Shown: positions 12,577-23,830 of the stretch, one piece after another
How positions within the stretch are numbered: position 1 is the stretch's first letter
Layout: the number at the start of each line of letters is the position of its first letter
Assembly: GCA_036245805.1 (NCBI GenBank)
Contig: BTRK01000003.1
Span: forward strand, 11,634,464 to 11,698,463
From: Pristionchus mayeri
Taxonomy: Eukaryota > Nematoda > Chromadorea > Rhabditida > Neodiplogasteridae
DNA: 64,000 nucleotides
Reading direction: 5' to 3'
The notes under the pieces: model-generated
What the model was told of the DNA's origin: nothing
The model's input: only the letters and a program-made list of their open reading frames with translations
Databases searched by the model: none
Made by a program: the position numbers and the translations under genes

Positions 12577-14390
12577 AATTTTTTCAAACCCATTCAAAAT
12601 CGACCATACTATGGTGGGATGATATACTAGTGAGAAGATTTCGAACGAGTAGGACCATTTGCCCCAGAGCCGTATTTTAGGAAACTTCAGGTTTTACAGC
12701 CGGATTTACTGTATTTCAGCTCCCAGATGAGCTACAGAGATGGCGTTGAGCTCAAAATGTGCGGAAAATTATTTCCTGAAATTTTTATGTTGAAAGGGAA
12801 GATTGAAAAGCTGCCGTTAAGAAATTAGAGCTGGAAAAGCGGAATCGTAACATAAAAATAAATATTTTCACCATGACAGAATTCGAGGCCATGGAATTTT
12901 ATTGTATATTTATTGTATTTTTGAACTTGATGACTCCTTATACATAATAAAAATATAAAAGCGATTAATACATGTTTTTTGATATTTCACATTCAATGTT
13001 GATCAGTGGCTATTTCGCACAAGGAAATTGCTAGTTCTCTTTTCCCGCTTATTCAAAGCACATGAATGCAACAAAAATTAGAGTTGCTAGGGCAGATAAG
13101 TTATATTGTACTCCAAGATCGAAGTTTTATTGATATCTAAAAAATTGTATTTCAGCTCCTCCAAAAATCAAAAGTTTGCGTATCAATAATTCAATAATCT
13201 AAAAAGGATGCTGATTCAACATACATGTTGTAATACGTATCACGATAAGTAAAAATTTTTAAAAATTGGCCACGCAAATCATACATAATGTACTGTACCG
13301 ATATTGTTGTTAGAAAATGGAAAAATCGGAAGTGACTTATGTGAAAATAATTATTTTTGAGCTTAGTTTTTGTTACAATTCATAATCTTTGTAGGTCAAT
13401 AGTTATATGTAAGGGAGTGTAATCGCATAGCATCGAAGTACTGACAGTTTAAATGAGTACACAAATTTCAAAATATTCACTGTTGAAATTTGTGATTTTT
13501 TTAGAATTGATAAAATTCACGCGTTCCGCAATGGCTTCTGAATTATATTCTTCAGATTTAATTATTGACCTACAAAGATTATCTATTGCAACAAAACTAA
13601 GCTCACAAATAATTATTTTCACATAAGTCACGTCCGATTTTTCCATTTTCTAACAACAATATCTATTCCTTATGTATGATTTGCGTAGCCTATTTGTAAA
13701 AATTTTTACTTATGGAGATACCTATTACACATGTATATTGAATCAGCATCTACTCTTTTGAGATTCTTGAATTATTGATAAGCAAACTTGGGATTTTTGG
13801 AGGAGCTGAAATACGATTCTTTAGATATCAATAAAACTTTGATCTTGGAGCACAATATAACTTATCTGGCCTAGCAACTCTCATTTTTGTTGCATTCATG
13901 TGCTTTGAATAAGTGGGAAAAGAGAACGAGCAATTTCCTTGTGCGAAATAGCCACTGATCAATATTGAATGTGAAATATCAAAAAAATGTATCAATCGAT
14001 TTCCACTTTTATATTTTTATTATGTATTAGGACTCATCAAGTTCAAAAATATGCAATAAAATTCCATGGCCTCGACTTCTGTCACGGTGAAAATATTTAT
14101 TTTTATGTTCCGATGCCGCTTTTCCAGCTCTACATTCTTAACGGCAGTTTTTCAAGCTTCCCTTTCAACATAAAAGTTTCAGGAAATAATTTTCCGCACA
14201 TTTTGAGCTCAACGCCATCTCTGTAGCTCATCTGGGAGCTGAAATACAGTAAATCCGGCTGTAAAACCGGAAATTTCCTAAAAGACGGCTCTGGGGCAAA
14301 TAGTCCTACTCGTTCGAAATATTCTCATTAGTATATCATCCCACCATAGTATGGTCGATTTTGAATGGGTTTGAAAAAAATTGTTCGCGG
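12577..14390. repeat. 1.8 kb palindrome carrying a helicase exon fragment
   Basis: Text from 12,577 (CGCGAACAATTTTTTCAAAC) is repeated inverted up to 14,390, with matching arms of about 900 bases and a centre near 13,485. Both arms contain CGACCATACTATGGTGGG, CTCAACGCCATCTCTGTAGC and TGTTGCATTCATGTGCTTTG. The right arm begins about 38 bases beyond the end of the helicase exon at 14,428. It separates the motif II exon from the motif III exon. Whether it is a mobile element or an inverted duplication is not clear. Confidence 0.75.
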
Positions 14391-14427
14391 CTTCCTTCAC
14401 TGACTCCTGATACCTGTGATAACTTAC

Positions 14428-16378
14428 CTTTAGTCGGCAATCTTTTTTGGCAAGCATCACATTAGATAACATCGATATTTCATCTAGGATTATAAGCTTC
14501 ACATTCTTGAAAAGATCCCGCATCTCTGCCAGCTTTGCTCCAGAGAGTGTCGCTATCCACTTTCCAACACCGATATGGAATACTGAATGACACATAGCTC
14601 CTATAATGAAATTATTCTCTTCATTACTAGTCGTTCCGCAAGAGTTGAACCCGTGTTCCATTAGACTTATGATACCCCTAATAAAAGTGAGAATTCCAAA
14701 ATACATGAACAATTATTTGAAAGAACTGAGGATTCACTATCTTGTCAAGAAAACCATGGAGTGTAATTTCTCATTGTAAAGATCGAAATATCTAATCTGC
14801 CGAGTATCCAGCAGAGTGCTTGCAGCGAAATTCACGCGAATTCTGGCCAAAATGAAGCACAGGAATTGTCACATTAGATCTTCTGTTCATAGCTACTATC
14901 TTCCGATAACTTATGCAAAAGCCATTGGACTAACCCTTCAACGGCACCGCAGCGAATCCAGTCGGCGCTGCGATGATCACCGAATCTCCTCCGAATTTGG
15001 ACACGATCTCATCAGCAAGAGTGTTGATGAGAAAACTCTTGCCCGTGCCAGCCGTGCCAGGTACAAAAATACGTAGCGCGTCCACCTGAGCACACCAATG
15101 ATTACTTTTGTTCAACATGTACTTTGTAATAACCGGCTACCTTCGGATCTTGATCCTTCCTTTGAATACGCTCGGTTACCATGTCAAATACTCCCTGAAA
15201 TTATAACTTATAATATATAAGTATTGCTAGGATTGCATGTATTTCATTTGGCAGTTGATTAAGACTTATGATGCAAGCCTAAGAGGCCTAGCAATTCGAA
15301 CCAATGTCAATGTACGTCAACTTACTCTTTGATCATCGCTGAGCTTGTTCACGTTTTCGTTGTGATATTTGTTTGGTTCTCGGTCGAAGAGCATTTTGAG
15401 TCCTTGCAGGTTATGTTGACCGTCTTCTTTCCTTTCGAGGGATTCAATAATCCGAGTAATGATCTTATCGAACGAATCGATCCTATTCTTTGCCTCAGAT
15501 GGTCTATGATTCTGCTGCTCCATTATGTACTTCCACAACGACTCAAATCTATCGAAGGATTGGTCGGGAAAAGCCGTCTTCAGAAAAGCCTCATCGAGGA
15601 TGGGATTTGATCATGCATATGAGCCGAAAGCATTTTTCACGCATCTCCTTGCTACCGGGTTCGTGAAGGGGCCACATCAAATTGAGCAGGTAATCAAGTC
15701 CGGTTTGGATGCAACCATGACCAGTTCCATTGTAACAAGTCTGAAAAGGAAAAAGGAAGAGGCATTGTCAGAGGAAATTGTCGGTGGAAGATGAGATTCA
15801 CCGTTCAAATATGTGCCCTTCTAAACACAATAATGTGTTAATTATTTGTGAGATAAATGAAAAGTAGTTTATCTACAATTTCGCAACCGAAAAAAAAATG
15901 TTGCGATCTGGTAAAAAACGGCAAAATCTCGGGATTTCTAACTTGTTGTTAAAATTACACGATTACCTTTGAACTATTATCTGCTTTCGTGTCGTTGGTT
16001 GGTTCACTCGAAACGACGTTGGGCTGAGAAAAAAATATCAAAATATAGTTTGATGTTGTGGTATATGTACCTCGGGAGAATTTGCTGACGTAGAGTCGAT
16101 GTTCTGGACATGTTCAAGCTGATAATCACGATCCTGAGAAAATATAGTTCAGAGAACAAATACAGGCGATGCCATACCTCCGATAAATGATCATGATCAA
16201 GCTGTTCAACAGTCTGAAATGGGTAAGATTGGGAAATGTATCGGAAACATGTGTAAAACTGAGTTTCGGTTATTTTTGGTCCAAATTAATTAGAGTTGCA
16301 TGACTTGAAACCAACCTGAGTTAATTGATGTCCCTCAATCGAAGACGATCTTGAGATTCCGATTGGCGATTGCGGCAT
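14428..16378 (-). pseudogene. PIF1-type helicase, N-terminal half (Walker A and B), of helicase-USP gene
   Basis: The start at 16,378 (MPQSPIGISRSSS) opens a chain of phase-consistent exons: 16,316-16,378; 16,178-16,213; 16,071-16,133; 15,967-16,023; 15,326-15,740; 15,141-15,194; 14,935-15,085; 14,428-14,600. Exon 14,935-15,085 has Walker A (VPGTAGTGKSFLINTLADEI) and motif Ia (APTGFAA). It joins in frame to HSVFHIGVGK and the Walker B motif LIILDEISML, the signature order of PIF1/RecD2 helicases. Exon 15,326-15,740 contains one frameshift near 15,607-15,612 (ICMIKS in one frame, NPILDEAFLKTAF in the next). No Rep nuclease domain was seen upstream, so a classic Helitron RepHel protein is not supported. 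The gene continues at 10,569 after two inserted elements. The domain call is strong; the gene is probably a pseudogene. Confidence 0.8.
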
Positions 16379-17840
16379 ATTTCACTGGTATAATGGTAAT
16401 CATACATATGGGCAAGGTATGATGGATCAATGATCATTGAATAGTTTATAATCGCAGTGTACGCTCTAGTGAAATACGGCAAAGGTCGACTCATCTGGTG
16501 AGGTGCACAGATTTAGAGACTAATTCGCTGTATTCACTCTTTAACTTCCTCTGTGTTTGAGAAGTATTTTCTCTTAAAATCTTTGCTAATCAATTACGCA
16601 ATGGGAGCGGCGATCTCACTTCACTAGAGAATACGATTACAATTGAACATAATTAAATATAGGTGGGTCAATTCCAAAGGTCAATTCAATTTGCTTGCCA
16701 ATCAGCTCGCAATGTTCATGAATGCAAATGATGGTATAAATATGCGATCGTAGTGCGAATGGAGGTGAAAAGGAGAGTAGCTCATGTTCAATTCTCGATG
16801 AAAGCGCACTTTCGAAATCCAAGGAAACTCCTTCCCCCGGACCAAGGTAGAGAGACAGCGAGATGTGGAGATATAGCGGATGTGGAGTATAGAGTCAGAT
16901 AAGCCAAAATGTAGACGCGCGATTTGAAAAATTACATGAAAGTATACATGAGCATAACTGGAAATTTTTGAATATAACTGTACACGAGTTGCATAAAAAA
17001 CTCCTGTGAGCACAGTGAACACGATCATGCCAATCGAAATTGAGGAATGTCGATGAAAATCAGGGAAATGACGTTCCTCAGAGAGGGAGAGAGAGAAAAT
17101 GATAGGCGGAGAGAAATCAGCTTAATCAGAGTTGACAGCGAGAAAGAGCCCAGAGTGCAAAGTGGGAAGAGGAGGAAGTGAAAGTGTACTTTTGAGAAAC
17201 GATTCAGCGTACTTTCGAAAACGCTTCGAAAATATTCCCTGCTTATAGAGACTACGAAGGTAGGCGAGTGATGAAATAAGCAGTGATTCTGGGAAGTTAA
17301 ACGTGTTTCGTCGCGTTTTGCAGATTGGACAGAGGAAGAAATGAAAGAGCAGAGTACATGCGAGTAGCGATGACAACGCTCTCTCTTTCGACACTCCCTT
17401 CCGCCCTCCGAAGTAGTCAGCTAGGGAAGCGCAGAAATGTAGTTATTGGGAAATGAGAACAGAAAGTTGGAGAAGCCAAGCATGGAGGAACATCTTGCGT
17501 CTACATCTTGCGCATGGGGAATTGGTTCAAGCCATACAAGGAGGAATTTTTTCTTTATATAGCCAATTGGAAATTTGAGGGATTATAGATGCTTCCGAAA
17601 GATCGTACTTCCCTATAACCGACGTTGAGAAACGTAGGAAAGTTGAGTAAGAGAATCTAAAAATGTAGTAATTGCATTAGTTCTTGCAAGAAAAATGCAC
17701 TGAATTCAAACAACGAAGCGTTGAAAAATATGTTTAAAAATCACATAAATCAATGCAATTTCCGCGAATGGTGTTAGTTACGGATAAAAAAGCTCCGGGT
17801 CCGCGTAAAAATGCACATTTCCACTTCATCCTTTCCGGAA
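16379..17840. other. Spacer between helicase-USP gene and LU gene
   Basis: No exon was recognised. A GA-rich stretch (about 17,080-17,180) is present. From about 17,755 the text becomes similar to the 5' flank of the LU gene at 59,460-59,550, so the promoter region of the LU gene probably lies here. Confidence 0.4.
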
Positions 17841-19125
17841 ATGCAGTTGTAAGTTCGCATTTCTTGATGTGTTTAGCGAACCATATTTCAGATTCCTAGT
17901 TATTCTGGTGCTTTGCACATTTTGCATGTGAGTAAAATAAATGCTATTTACAAATAATCTTTACAAAACATTAACGATTCAGATCACAATGTGTTATGTG
18001 CTACAAACAGGATATTACATTGAGGGGAACGGTAAGTTAGTGAATGAGTGAGGCGCATACATGTTCGATTGGAAAGAAAAACATGCACACAGAGTGGCAT
18101 GAGATTGCTTACTAGTCAATATTTCGAATTCAGGAAGATAATCACACGGCACTAGTAGAAATGAATTGCGATCGGTCATGCCATACATTTGCGGAGGGCA
18201 GAGAAGATAACTACACCATAACACTTGGATGCGTCAGGTTTTCGTGAGATTGTTAACATTGATGGCACTATGCTAGATGGCCATGTCCAGAATTCTCACC
18301 TTAAGTACCCTCCCAACATGCATTCTGGGATAAAACTGCGGAAGAGTATTATCGATACTCATCCAGAAGTTATCCGAATTACGCTGTTCACCATAGTAGC
18401 ACATTTTTAGTTGATTACTCACATACGACAATAGTCGGACATACTCCATCACCGGAGACTGTGTGAGTATTTCGAGTTATCATTTGTTCAACTAATTGTT
18501 TTTATAAGTGCAACATTGCGAATACTTCCATACACGATTTATTTTTTAGTCCTCAAGCCCTGATCACATGAAAATGCACCAAGTTACCGTCGTCGAGAAG
18601 ACTCACCCAGGCGGGTGGTTCAGACACGATCGGGTGAGAATTAAGCGAATAAATAAATAAAACAATTGTAAATTAGAATTACAAAATTGTACTAAACGTG
18701 CATAATGTGCTCCATTCGTTCTTTCCACTTAGTATTCATTGTTCACATACATATTAACAGTACTATAATGTGATTCATACTCACCCAAATCATCCTATTC
18801 ACTGTTCACAGATCGAGCGTACCAACATGTCCTGCGGCGCTCGCAGTGATGGATCAAGGAGGTTCCTAACGTGCACTTGCGAGAACAGGTAAGAGTGACC
18901 CGGCAATCGAATCTTCAGAATTGTACTAATCTTCGTGTTTCATGCGTAATATCTAACCGACAAGAGCGTGTTAAATAATACTAATAATAATATCGAATCG
19001 CAATAATATCGAATCCATTCAGTACCTCTAAATTTCTGAAACCCCATTTCAGTGAATGCAACGATCCAAACGTCGAAGAGATCAGACATCTGGTCGATGA
19101 CTATCGGAAGCGCATATCTAATTAA
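17841..19125 (+). CDS. Small secreted protein with a single LU (Ly6/three-finger) domain
   Basis: Proposed exons: 17,841-17,848; 17,892-17,927; 17,983-18,031; 18,134-18,232; 18,550-18,633; 18,812-18,888; 19,053-19,125. All joins keep frame and give about 141 residues ending in TAA. The N-terminus (MQLFLVILVLCTFC) is a signal peptide split by a phase-2 intron after 8 bases. The mature part has the LU cysteine pattern: SQCVMCYK, NCDRSCHTF, TLGC, then MSCG, CTCENSECN. The terminal CN is diagnostic of the fold. No GPI-type tail is seen, so a soluble secreted protein is likely. Exon sizes and phases match those of the three larger copies (49, 99, 84, 77 and 73 bases). The intron at 18,233-18,549 holds a relic of an extra half-module ending SITGDC at 18,462, which could be used as an exon. 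Role unknown. Confidence 0.7.
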
Positions 19126-19280
19126 TTGCATGTATAATAAAAATATGTATTTTCATTGATTGGCATGCTATAATTGAGATATCAATCGCCCAGGAAATAG
19201 TTTACCAAAATAAAGAAATAAGTAAAACGAGACAGATGTGTTTCTGATGATTACTTCAGAGCCACGTCTGGCCAGTCTAA

Positions 19281-20360
19281 ATGGCCTTTCTACACACGAG
19301 GATGGAATATATCTTAGCTATCCTAGTTGCTACTGTTTCGGTGAGAAATATTCGTGACTTTAATTGTTTATTCTCCTCTTTGGTTAATATTTTTTTGTAT
19401 TTTCGGAGTGCACTTGGAGCATATCCGAACCTAGGCCTAAAATGGGAAACTCTAGCATTTTCCTTAAAACGGTGTGTAATAACCTCTTATAGCTCCTTCC
19501 AAGCACCACCTGTGCTCCTATCAGTGAGACTTTCACACTCGAGACTGTCTGAGCAAGTCGCCTGCCTGCGCAGTTGCTACAATATGGACATGTTCGTGCT
19601 GCATTCAGACGGAACTATTTGTGGTAGCGCAGTAATTCAGATGATCACCGTCAGATGCCCTTTATGATGATAACCGAATGTATTTTGCTAAATTACTGCA
19701 GAACTGTACACTTTTCGGATGAAAGCTATGACGTGATGCCGCCGTTGATATAAAATGCGGAGTAACGTCATAGTTCTCATCCGGCCTGGTGTCCATTTCA
19801 GAATTAGTGTTCCTGATGACGAGCCGGATTGCTTGCGACTCATCGACTATCGGGCATTCTGGGACAAATCAACTGCCTGGATCTACGAAGGTTAGCATAA
19901 AACCTAGTAAGGTAAGCGCTCGCATTAGTCTATACATTCTCAAACAAATAAGATGGTCAGTAATGAAATTACGAATACCCAAAATCCGAAGATCATAACT
20001 TGCTCGATACATAAACAAGTTGCACGATCGCAATCGCAATGTTCAGGCCCTCGCTGTGGATTTTACACAACTGTATTGTTCTCGAATTTGAGCGTCTCCC
20101 TGCCAACGCTGCAACGAAATGTGAGCAAGCTGAGCGCGATAAAACATTTCGACTTGTCGTCATTCTTCCACTTTCAGATATCCACACATGCCGATGATGT
20201 TGTATCCAGTAACGCGTGTGATAAAGCTTGTATCGGTATAAGCCAGGATAAATGCGTGCAAGGGAGCACTGACAACGGTTTGATAGCCAAGGGAATATCG
20301 GATGGTGTCGACTGGTTATCTATCAACGGTGCGACTAATTTTGCTTTTGCTCAAATGTAA
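19281..20360 (+). CDS. Unrecognised multi-exon secreted-protein-like gene
   Basis: A first exon at 19,281-19,340 reads MAFLHTRMEYILAILVATVS, with a hydrophobic signal-like core, and ends at a GTGAGA donor. Later pieces look coding: 19,489-about 19,630 (EQVACLRSCYNMD..DGTIC), 19,799-19,890 (PDDEPDCLRLIDYRAFW), and a last exon from about 20,178 (NACDKACIGISQDKC, ending FAFAQM and TAA at 20,360). The cysteine spacing vaguely recalls nematode CW/PAN modules, but I cannot join all exons in one frame. It may be a decayed gene. It lies just downstream of the LU gene on the same strand. Its exon structure should be treated as provisional. Confidence 0.35.
19708..19790. repeat. Short inverted-repeat MITE
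   Basis: CGGATGAAAGCTATGACG at left pairs with CGTCATAGTTCTCATCCG at right around an AT-rich loop. A relative lies at 28,527-28,600 in a LU gene intron (GTCGGATGCGAACTATG). Confidence 0.5.
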
Positions 20361-20494
20361 CCAACACATTTCGTAGCACTGCCAGTCAAAAGTGAACAGA
20401 GGCGTAATTCGTTCTATTCAATTTCAATAAGTCTCGCACTTCCGCCCATCCCACTCTCGTTCCCTCCGCCACCACTCAGTCCCTCTTCCCCAAA

Positions 20495-21478
20495 ATGCCT
20501 TCCCTCCTCGATTCTGCTCCCACTACACCCATCACCTACTCCCAACTCAGTCGCCCCTCCTTTAAACTAGCTCAGCCCGAGCCAGCGATGGCCTCCTTAT
20601 CATGCCACTATTTCAATATCCGTTCAGTCGTTAATAAGCTCGATGCTTTCCGCTCATTCCTCATGGCAACCCAACCTGATATCGTATTCCTAACTGAGAC
20701 ATGGCTATCAAGCAAGACCCCACCATCTCTCATTATCGGATCTCTACCGTACACCATTATTCGCTCTGATCGATCCTCCCGTGGTGGCGGAACCTGCATC
20801 ATTCTTCGTGATTGCCTCTCTTTCTCCACAGTATCCCTTCCCTCCACCGAACACGAGATTACCTGTATCGACCTTTTCCACTCGAGTGCATACATTAGAT
20901 TATGTCTAGTCTATCGTCCTCCAAGCTATTCCATTTCCAAGACCGACTCCCTCATTAATTGCTTATCAGACATCCATGCATCGTCTCCACACCCCATCAT
21001 TATTTCCGGTGATTTTAACTCAGATTCCCTTTGTACCATTCCTACTCCCGCTGATCGTACATTTCGTGATTTCATTATATCTGCAAATCTCTCTCATCTT
21101 CACATGTTTCCAACGCGCGGCGTTAGATGTATCGATTGGGTCTTAGGTAACGATCCCACCGTAGTATCGGCCATTTCCGCTATTCCTCCCTTCCCTTCAT
21201 GCGACCATTCTGGTATTTCATTCTCCCTCTCGTCTCCTCAATCCCCACCTCAACCTCCCTTAATTCGAGACTTCTCTCGTGTCGATTATCCAGCTCTGTC
21301 CAACCACCTTCTATCTATTGACTGGTTATCCTTATTTCGTGACTGTCCTGATATCGATTCCGTGTATAACCATTTCTCTTCTACAATTCATTCAGCTATT
21401 GACCTCTTTGTCCCCTACCGTACTCCTCGACCTCCCTCTCTTTCATATCCAAGCCACGTTACTCGCTTAATTAAGCAT
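20495..21478 (+). pseudogene. LINE ORF2 endonuclease domain (CR1/L2-like), truncated
   Basis: An open frame of about 330 codons begins at 20,495. Residues from about 35 on match an apurinic-type endonuclease/exonuclease/phosphatase domain: NIRSVVNKLDAF, then PDIVFLTETWL (Glu metal ligand), YRPPS, ISGDFNSDS (catalytic Asp-Asn) and CDHSGI (the terminal His pair region). This domain nicks target DNA for target-primed reverse transcription. The frame then runs into mariner sequence at about 21,479, and the whole reverse-transcriptase region is missing. The 3' end of the same LINE resumes at 22,098. The strong pyrimidine bias of the coding strand is unlike the neighbouring exons. The element is dead. 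Confidence 0.85.
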
Positions 21479-22092
21479 CACGTACGATAACCCTGTGAGG
21501 AGACTGCAATGGGTGGATGCAGATGAGAAGCCCACGCCCGTCCCGAAGAAGGAAGAGCACGGAAAGAAGGAACTCCTCTGCTTCTTCTTCTCAGTGCTCG
21601 GTGTCATCTACTGGGAGATCCTCGCCCCTGGAACCAGCATCAATGCCGACCTCTTCTCTGAACAACTGGAAGATGTCGCGATCAGAGTCCCTCCCAGACT
21701 CCTGAACCAGGGCAAAATTCTTCTTCTGATGGACAATGCTCGCCCACATCGAGCGAAGATGACCCAGAAGAAAATGGACGAGCTGAAGATCGAGAGGATT
21801 CACCATCCACCGTATTCCCCGGATCTCTCCCCATGCGACTACCACTGCTTCCGCTCTCTCTCTGACTTCTGCAAAGGAAAGAAGTTCAAGAATCGAGATG
21901 AAGTTGTGAGGGCTTTCGTGAACTGGGCGGTCTCGAAGAAACCCGCATTCTGGAAGAGAGGAATCGAGACCCTGCCCAATCGCTGGAGGGAGGTAGTGAG
22001 AAAGAAGGGGGCATACATTGGTCACTGAGAATTGTAAAGCATTGAATAAAAAATAAAAACAAAAAAATATACGAACTTTCCGGACACCCCAA
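21479..22092 (+). mobile_element. 5'-truncated mariner element (GGGGTGTCC family) inside a LINE
   Basis: The frame at 21,495-22,028 encodes the C-terminal half of a mariner transposase: WEILAPGTSIN, MDNARPHRAKM (second Asp) and PPYSPDLSPCDYH (third Asp, 34 residues between them), ending GAYIGH and TGA. The right terminal repeat (TATACGAACTTTCCGGACAC...CCAA) ends at 22,092, next to TA. The left half, with the first Asp and the DNA-binding domain, is absent. The sequence is nearly identical to 35,153-36,400 and 38,070-38,950, so the family is young. Confidence 0.85.
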
Positions 22093-22097
22093 TAGGT

Positions 22098-22830
22098 GTT
22101 CAAGTCCGCTCTGACCTCAAGAATTCTTGCTCTATTAGAAACCGTGCTCAGAAAGCCACCTCTAAGTTATTCCTGCTTCTCAAAGCCCTCCCATTCAACT
22201 GCCCCACCATCCTTCTTCGTAGTTACAAAGCGTATGTCCTTCCCCTCCTTGACTTTGCTTCTCCTTTTTGGAATCCTCATTACTTATCTGACATTGAAAC
22301 TCTTGAGAAAGTTCAACATATTTTCACCCGTCAAGTCTTTTATCGTTGCTTCCCCTCTCCTTTCTATCCTCTTTCTCTACCCTCCTACCCTGATCGTTTG
22401 AAACTTCTTGGCCTGCGCCCGCTTACTGAGAGGAGAGTCATAGGTGTATGACTCATATGATTATGACTGGATCCACTATTATTCCCCGTTCGTCATTCTA
22501 TGTATACAAACCTCAACGAGACCAGCGAGATCGAACATCAACATTTGGTATCAATATCGAACTGACCACTAGCACTTCTAGATTTCATTCCTTTCCTGTT
22601 AGAACATCCAGATGGTATTCCCAACTCCCTGAAGAAATTCGAACCGCCCCCAACATACGAGTATTCAAGCGCCGATTACTGAACCACCCCTTAATCGCCA
22701 TACTCTCTCACACTGAATAATTACTGAGAGTCAATTCCCATTTCCTTGCTATTTGATCACTCATGTACCTTACTGTTTCGTCGCACCTCGGGCGTAGATA
22801 AATTATTATAATTATTATTAATTTGTATTT
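22098..22830 (+). pseudogene. LINE 3' end (C-terminal part of ORF2 and 3' UTR)
   Basis: In frame from 22,098 the text reads LKNSCSIRNRAQKATSK, then SYKAYVLPLLDFASPFWNP, LEKVQHIFTRQVFYR and YPDRLKLLGLRPLTERR, the typical region after the reverse-transcriptase domain in CR1/RTE-like LINEs. A TGA at 22,450 and a frame change separate it from the tail WYSQLPEEIRTAPNIRVFKR. The end shows a TAAATTATTATAATTATT-like 3' repeat near 22,800-22,825. It belongs with 20,495-21,478. Confidence 0.75.
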
Positions 22831-23239
22831 CTGTATTTCTTCCAAGGTAAACACATTGCAGTTTGCGGCTCGACACATTCGATAACTACGACATGGGAGG
22901 AGCGGATTCCCATCTTCGTAGGGAATGGGAATCGAACGATGAACTTAACGATTGTCGACGGCGAATTTATTGCTGACTATGTAACCAACGATTAGCAAGG
23001 ATGAGTTGATGCCTATAAAACGCCACACGAACGTTTCAGCCATTGTATCGTTGAATTATGATAAATGTATGTTTTAGAGCTGCCCTATTCTAAACTAAGA
23101 TCCCACCCTAACCCGAATAGTCTTCTCGACACTTCCTCTCAAGCTACTGCACCGTTTTCCCTTCTATCACTTTCACATAGAAGGTCACTTAGAACTAGAT
23201 AATCGGAGATAAATCATACTGCGAACTCAGAGTAGAGAT
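22831..23239. other. Spacer, nothing recognised
   Basis: Non-coding text between the LINE tail and the minisatellite-bearing segment. A short near-palindrome (GGAGCGGATTCCCATCTTCG/GGGAATGGGAATCG) is the only structure noticed. Confidence 0.3.
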
Positions 23240-23830
23240 CGAGAAAATAGTGCAGACTGCAAATTGCATATACCAGGAAGTGCAAGAGTGCATTCGAGTT
23301 CCGATAATTGCGAACTGTCTAGACTCTTGCGAAATTACATTCCCGTTTTGAAGGCGAATAATTCCTATAGGAAAACATATCGTAGCTTCTGTCTGTGAGT
23401 CAGTTTGTCTGTCTGTCAGTATGTCGGTGACGCTTTAACAAACTACCGTATACCATAACAGTTAGCCTTGGGTCAGACTTATGACTACCGTATACCCGCA
23501 CACCATGGTGTGATTTCCTAAATCGCAGAAAAGTTAAATGCACGCTACCCTATACCACAGCACGCACCATGGTGTGATTTGCTAAATCGCAGAAAAGTTA
23601 AATGCACGCTACCGTATACCATACCACGCACCATGGTGTGATTTACTAAATCGCAGAAAAGTGAAATGCACGCTACCGTATACCACACCACGCACCATGG
23701 TGTGATTTACTACATCGCAGAAAAGTTAAATGCACGCTAACGTATACCACACCACGCACCATGGTGTGATTTACTAAATCGCAGACAAGTTAAATGCACG
23801 CTATCGTATACCCACACCATACTGAAGGGC
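23240..23830. repeat. Minisatellite-bearing segment (about 60-base units), copy 1
   Basis: About six units of roughly 60 bases, each with CACCATGGTGTGATTTACTA, AATCGCAGAAAAGTTAAATG and CGCTACCGTATACC, run from about 23,490 to 23,815. The flank with GTCTGTCTGTCAG and the text back to about 23,240 are also shared, inverted, with 57,600-58,185. The CACCATGGTG core is self-complementary. Here the segment abuts and replaces the 5' end of the LU gene. Confidence 0.75.

Noticed and set aside
14428..16378. Autonomous Helitron RepHel protein
   Set aside because: No Rep HUH nuclease motif was found upstream, and the gene starts with a short signal-free N-terminus. Only the helicase and USP parts are supported.
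20608..20895. Minus-strand 95-codon frame
   Set aside because: Shadow of the LINE endonuclease frame.
23490..23815. Regular repeats with about 60-base period resembling a CRISPR array
   Set aside because: The whole 60-base unit is repeated with no unique spacers, no cas genes are present, and the window is eukaryotic. It is a minisatellite.
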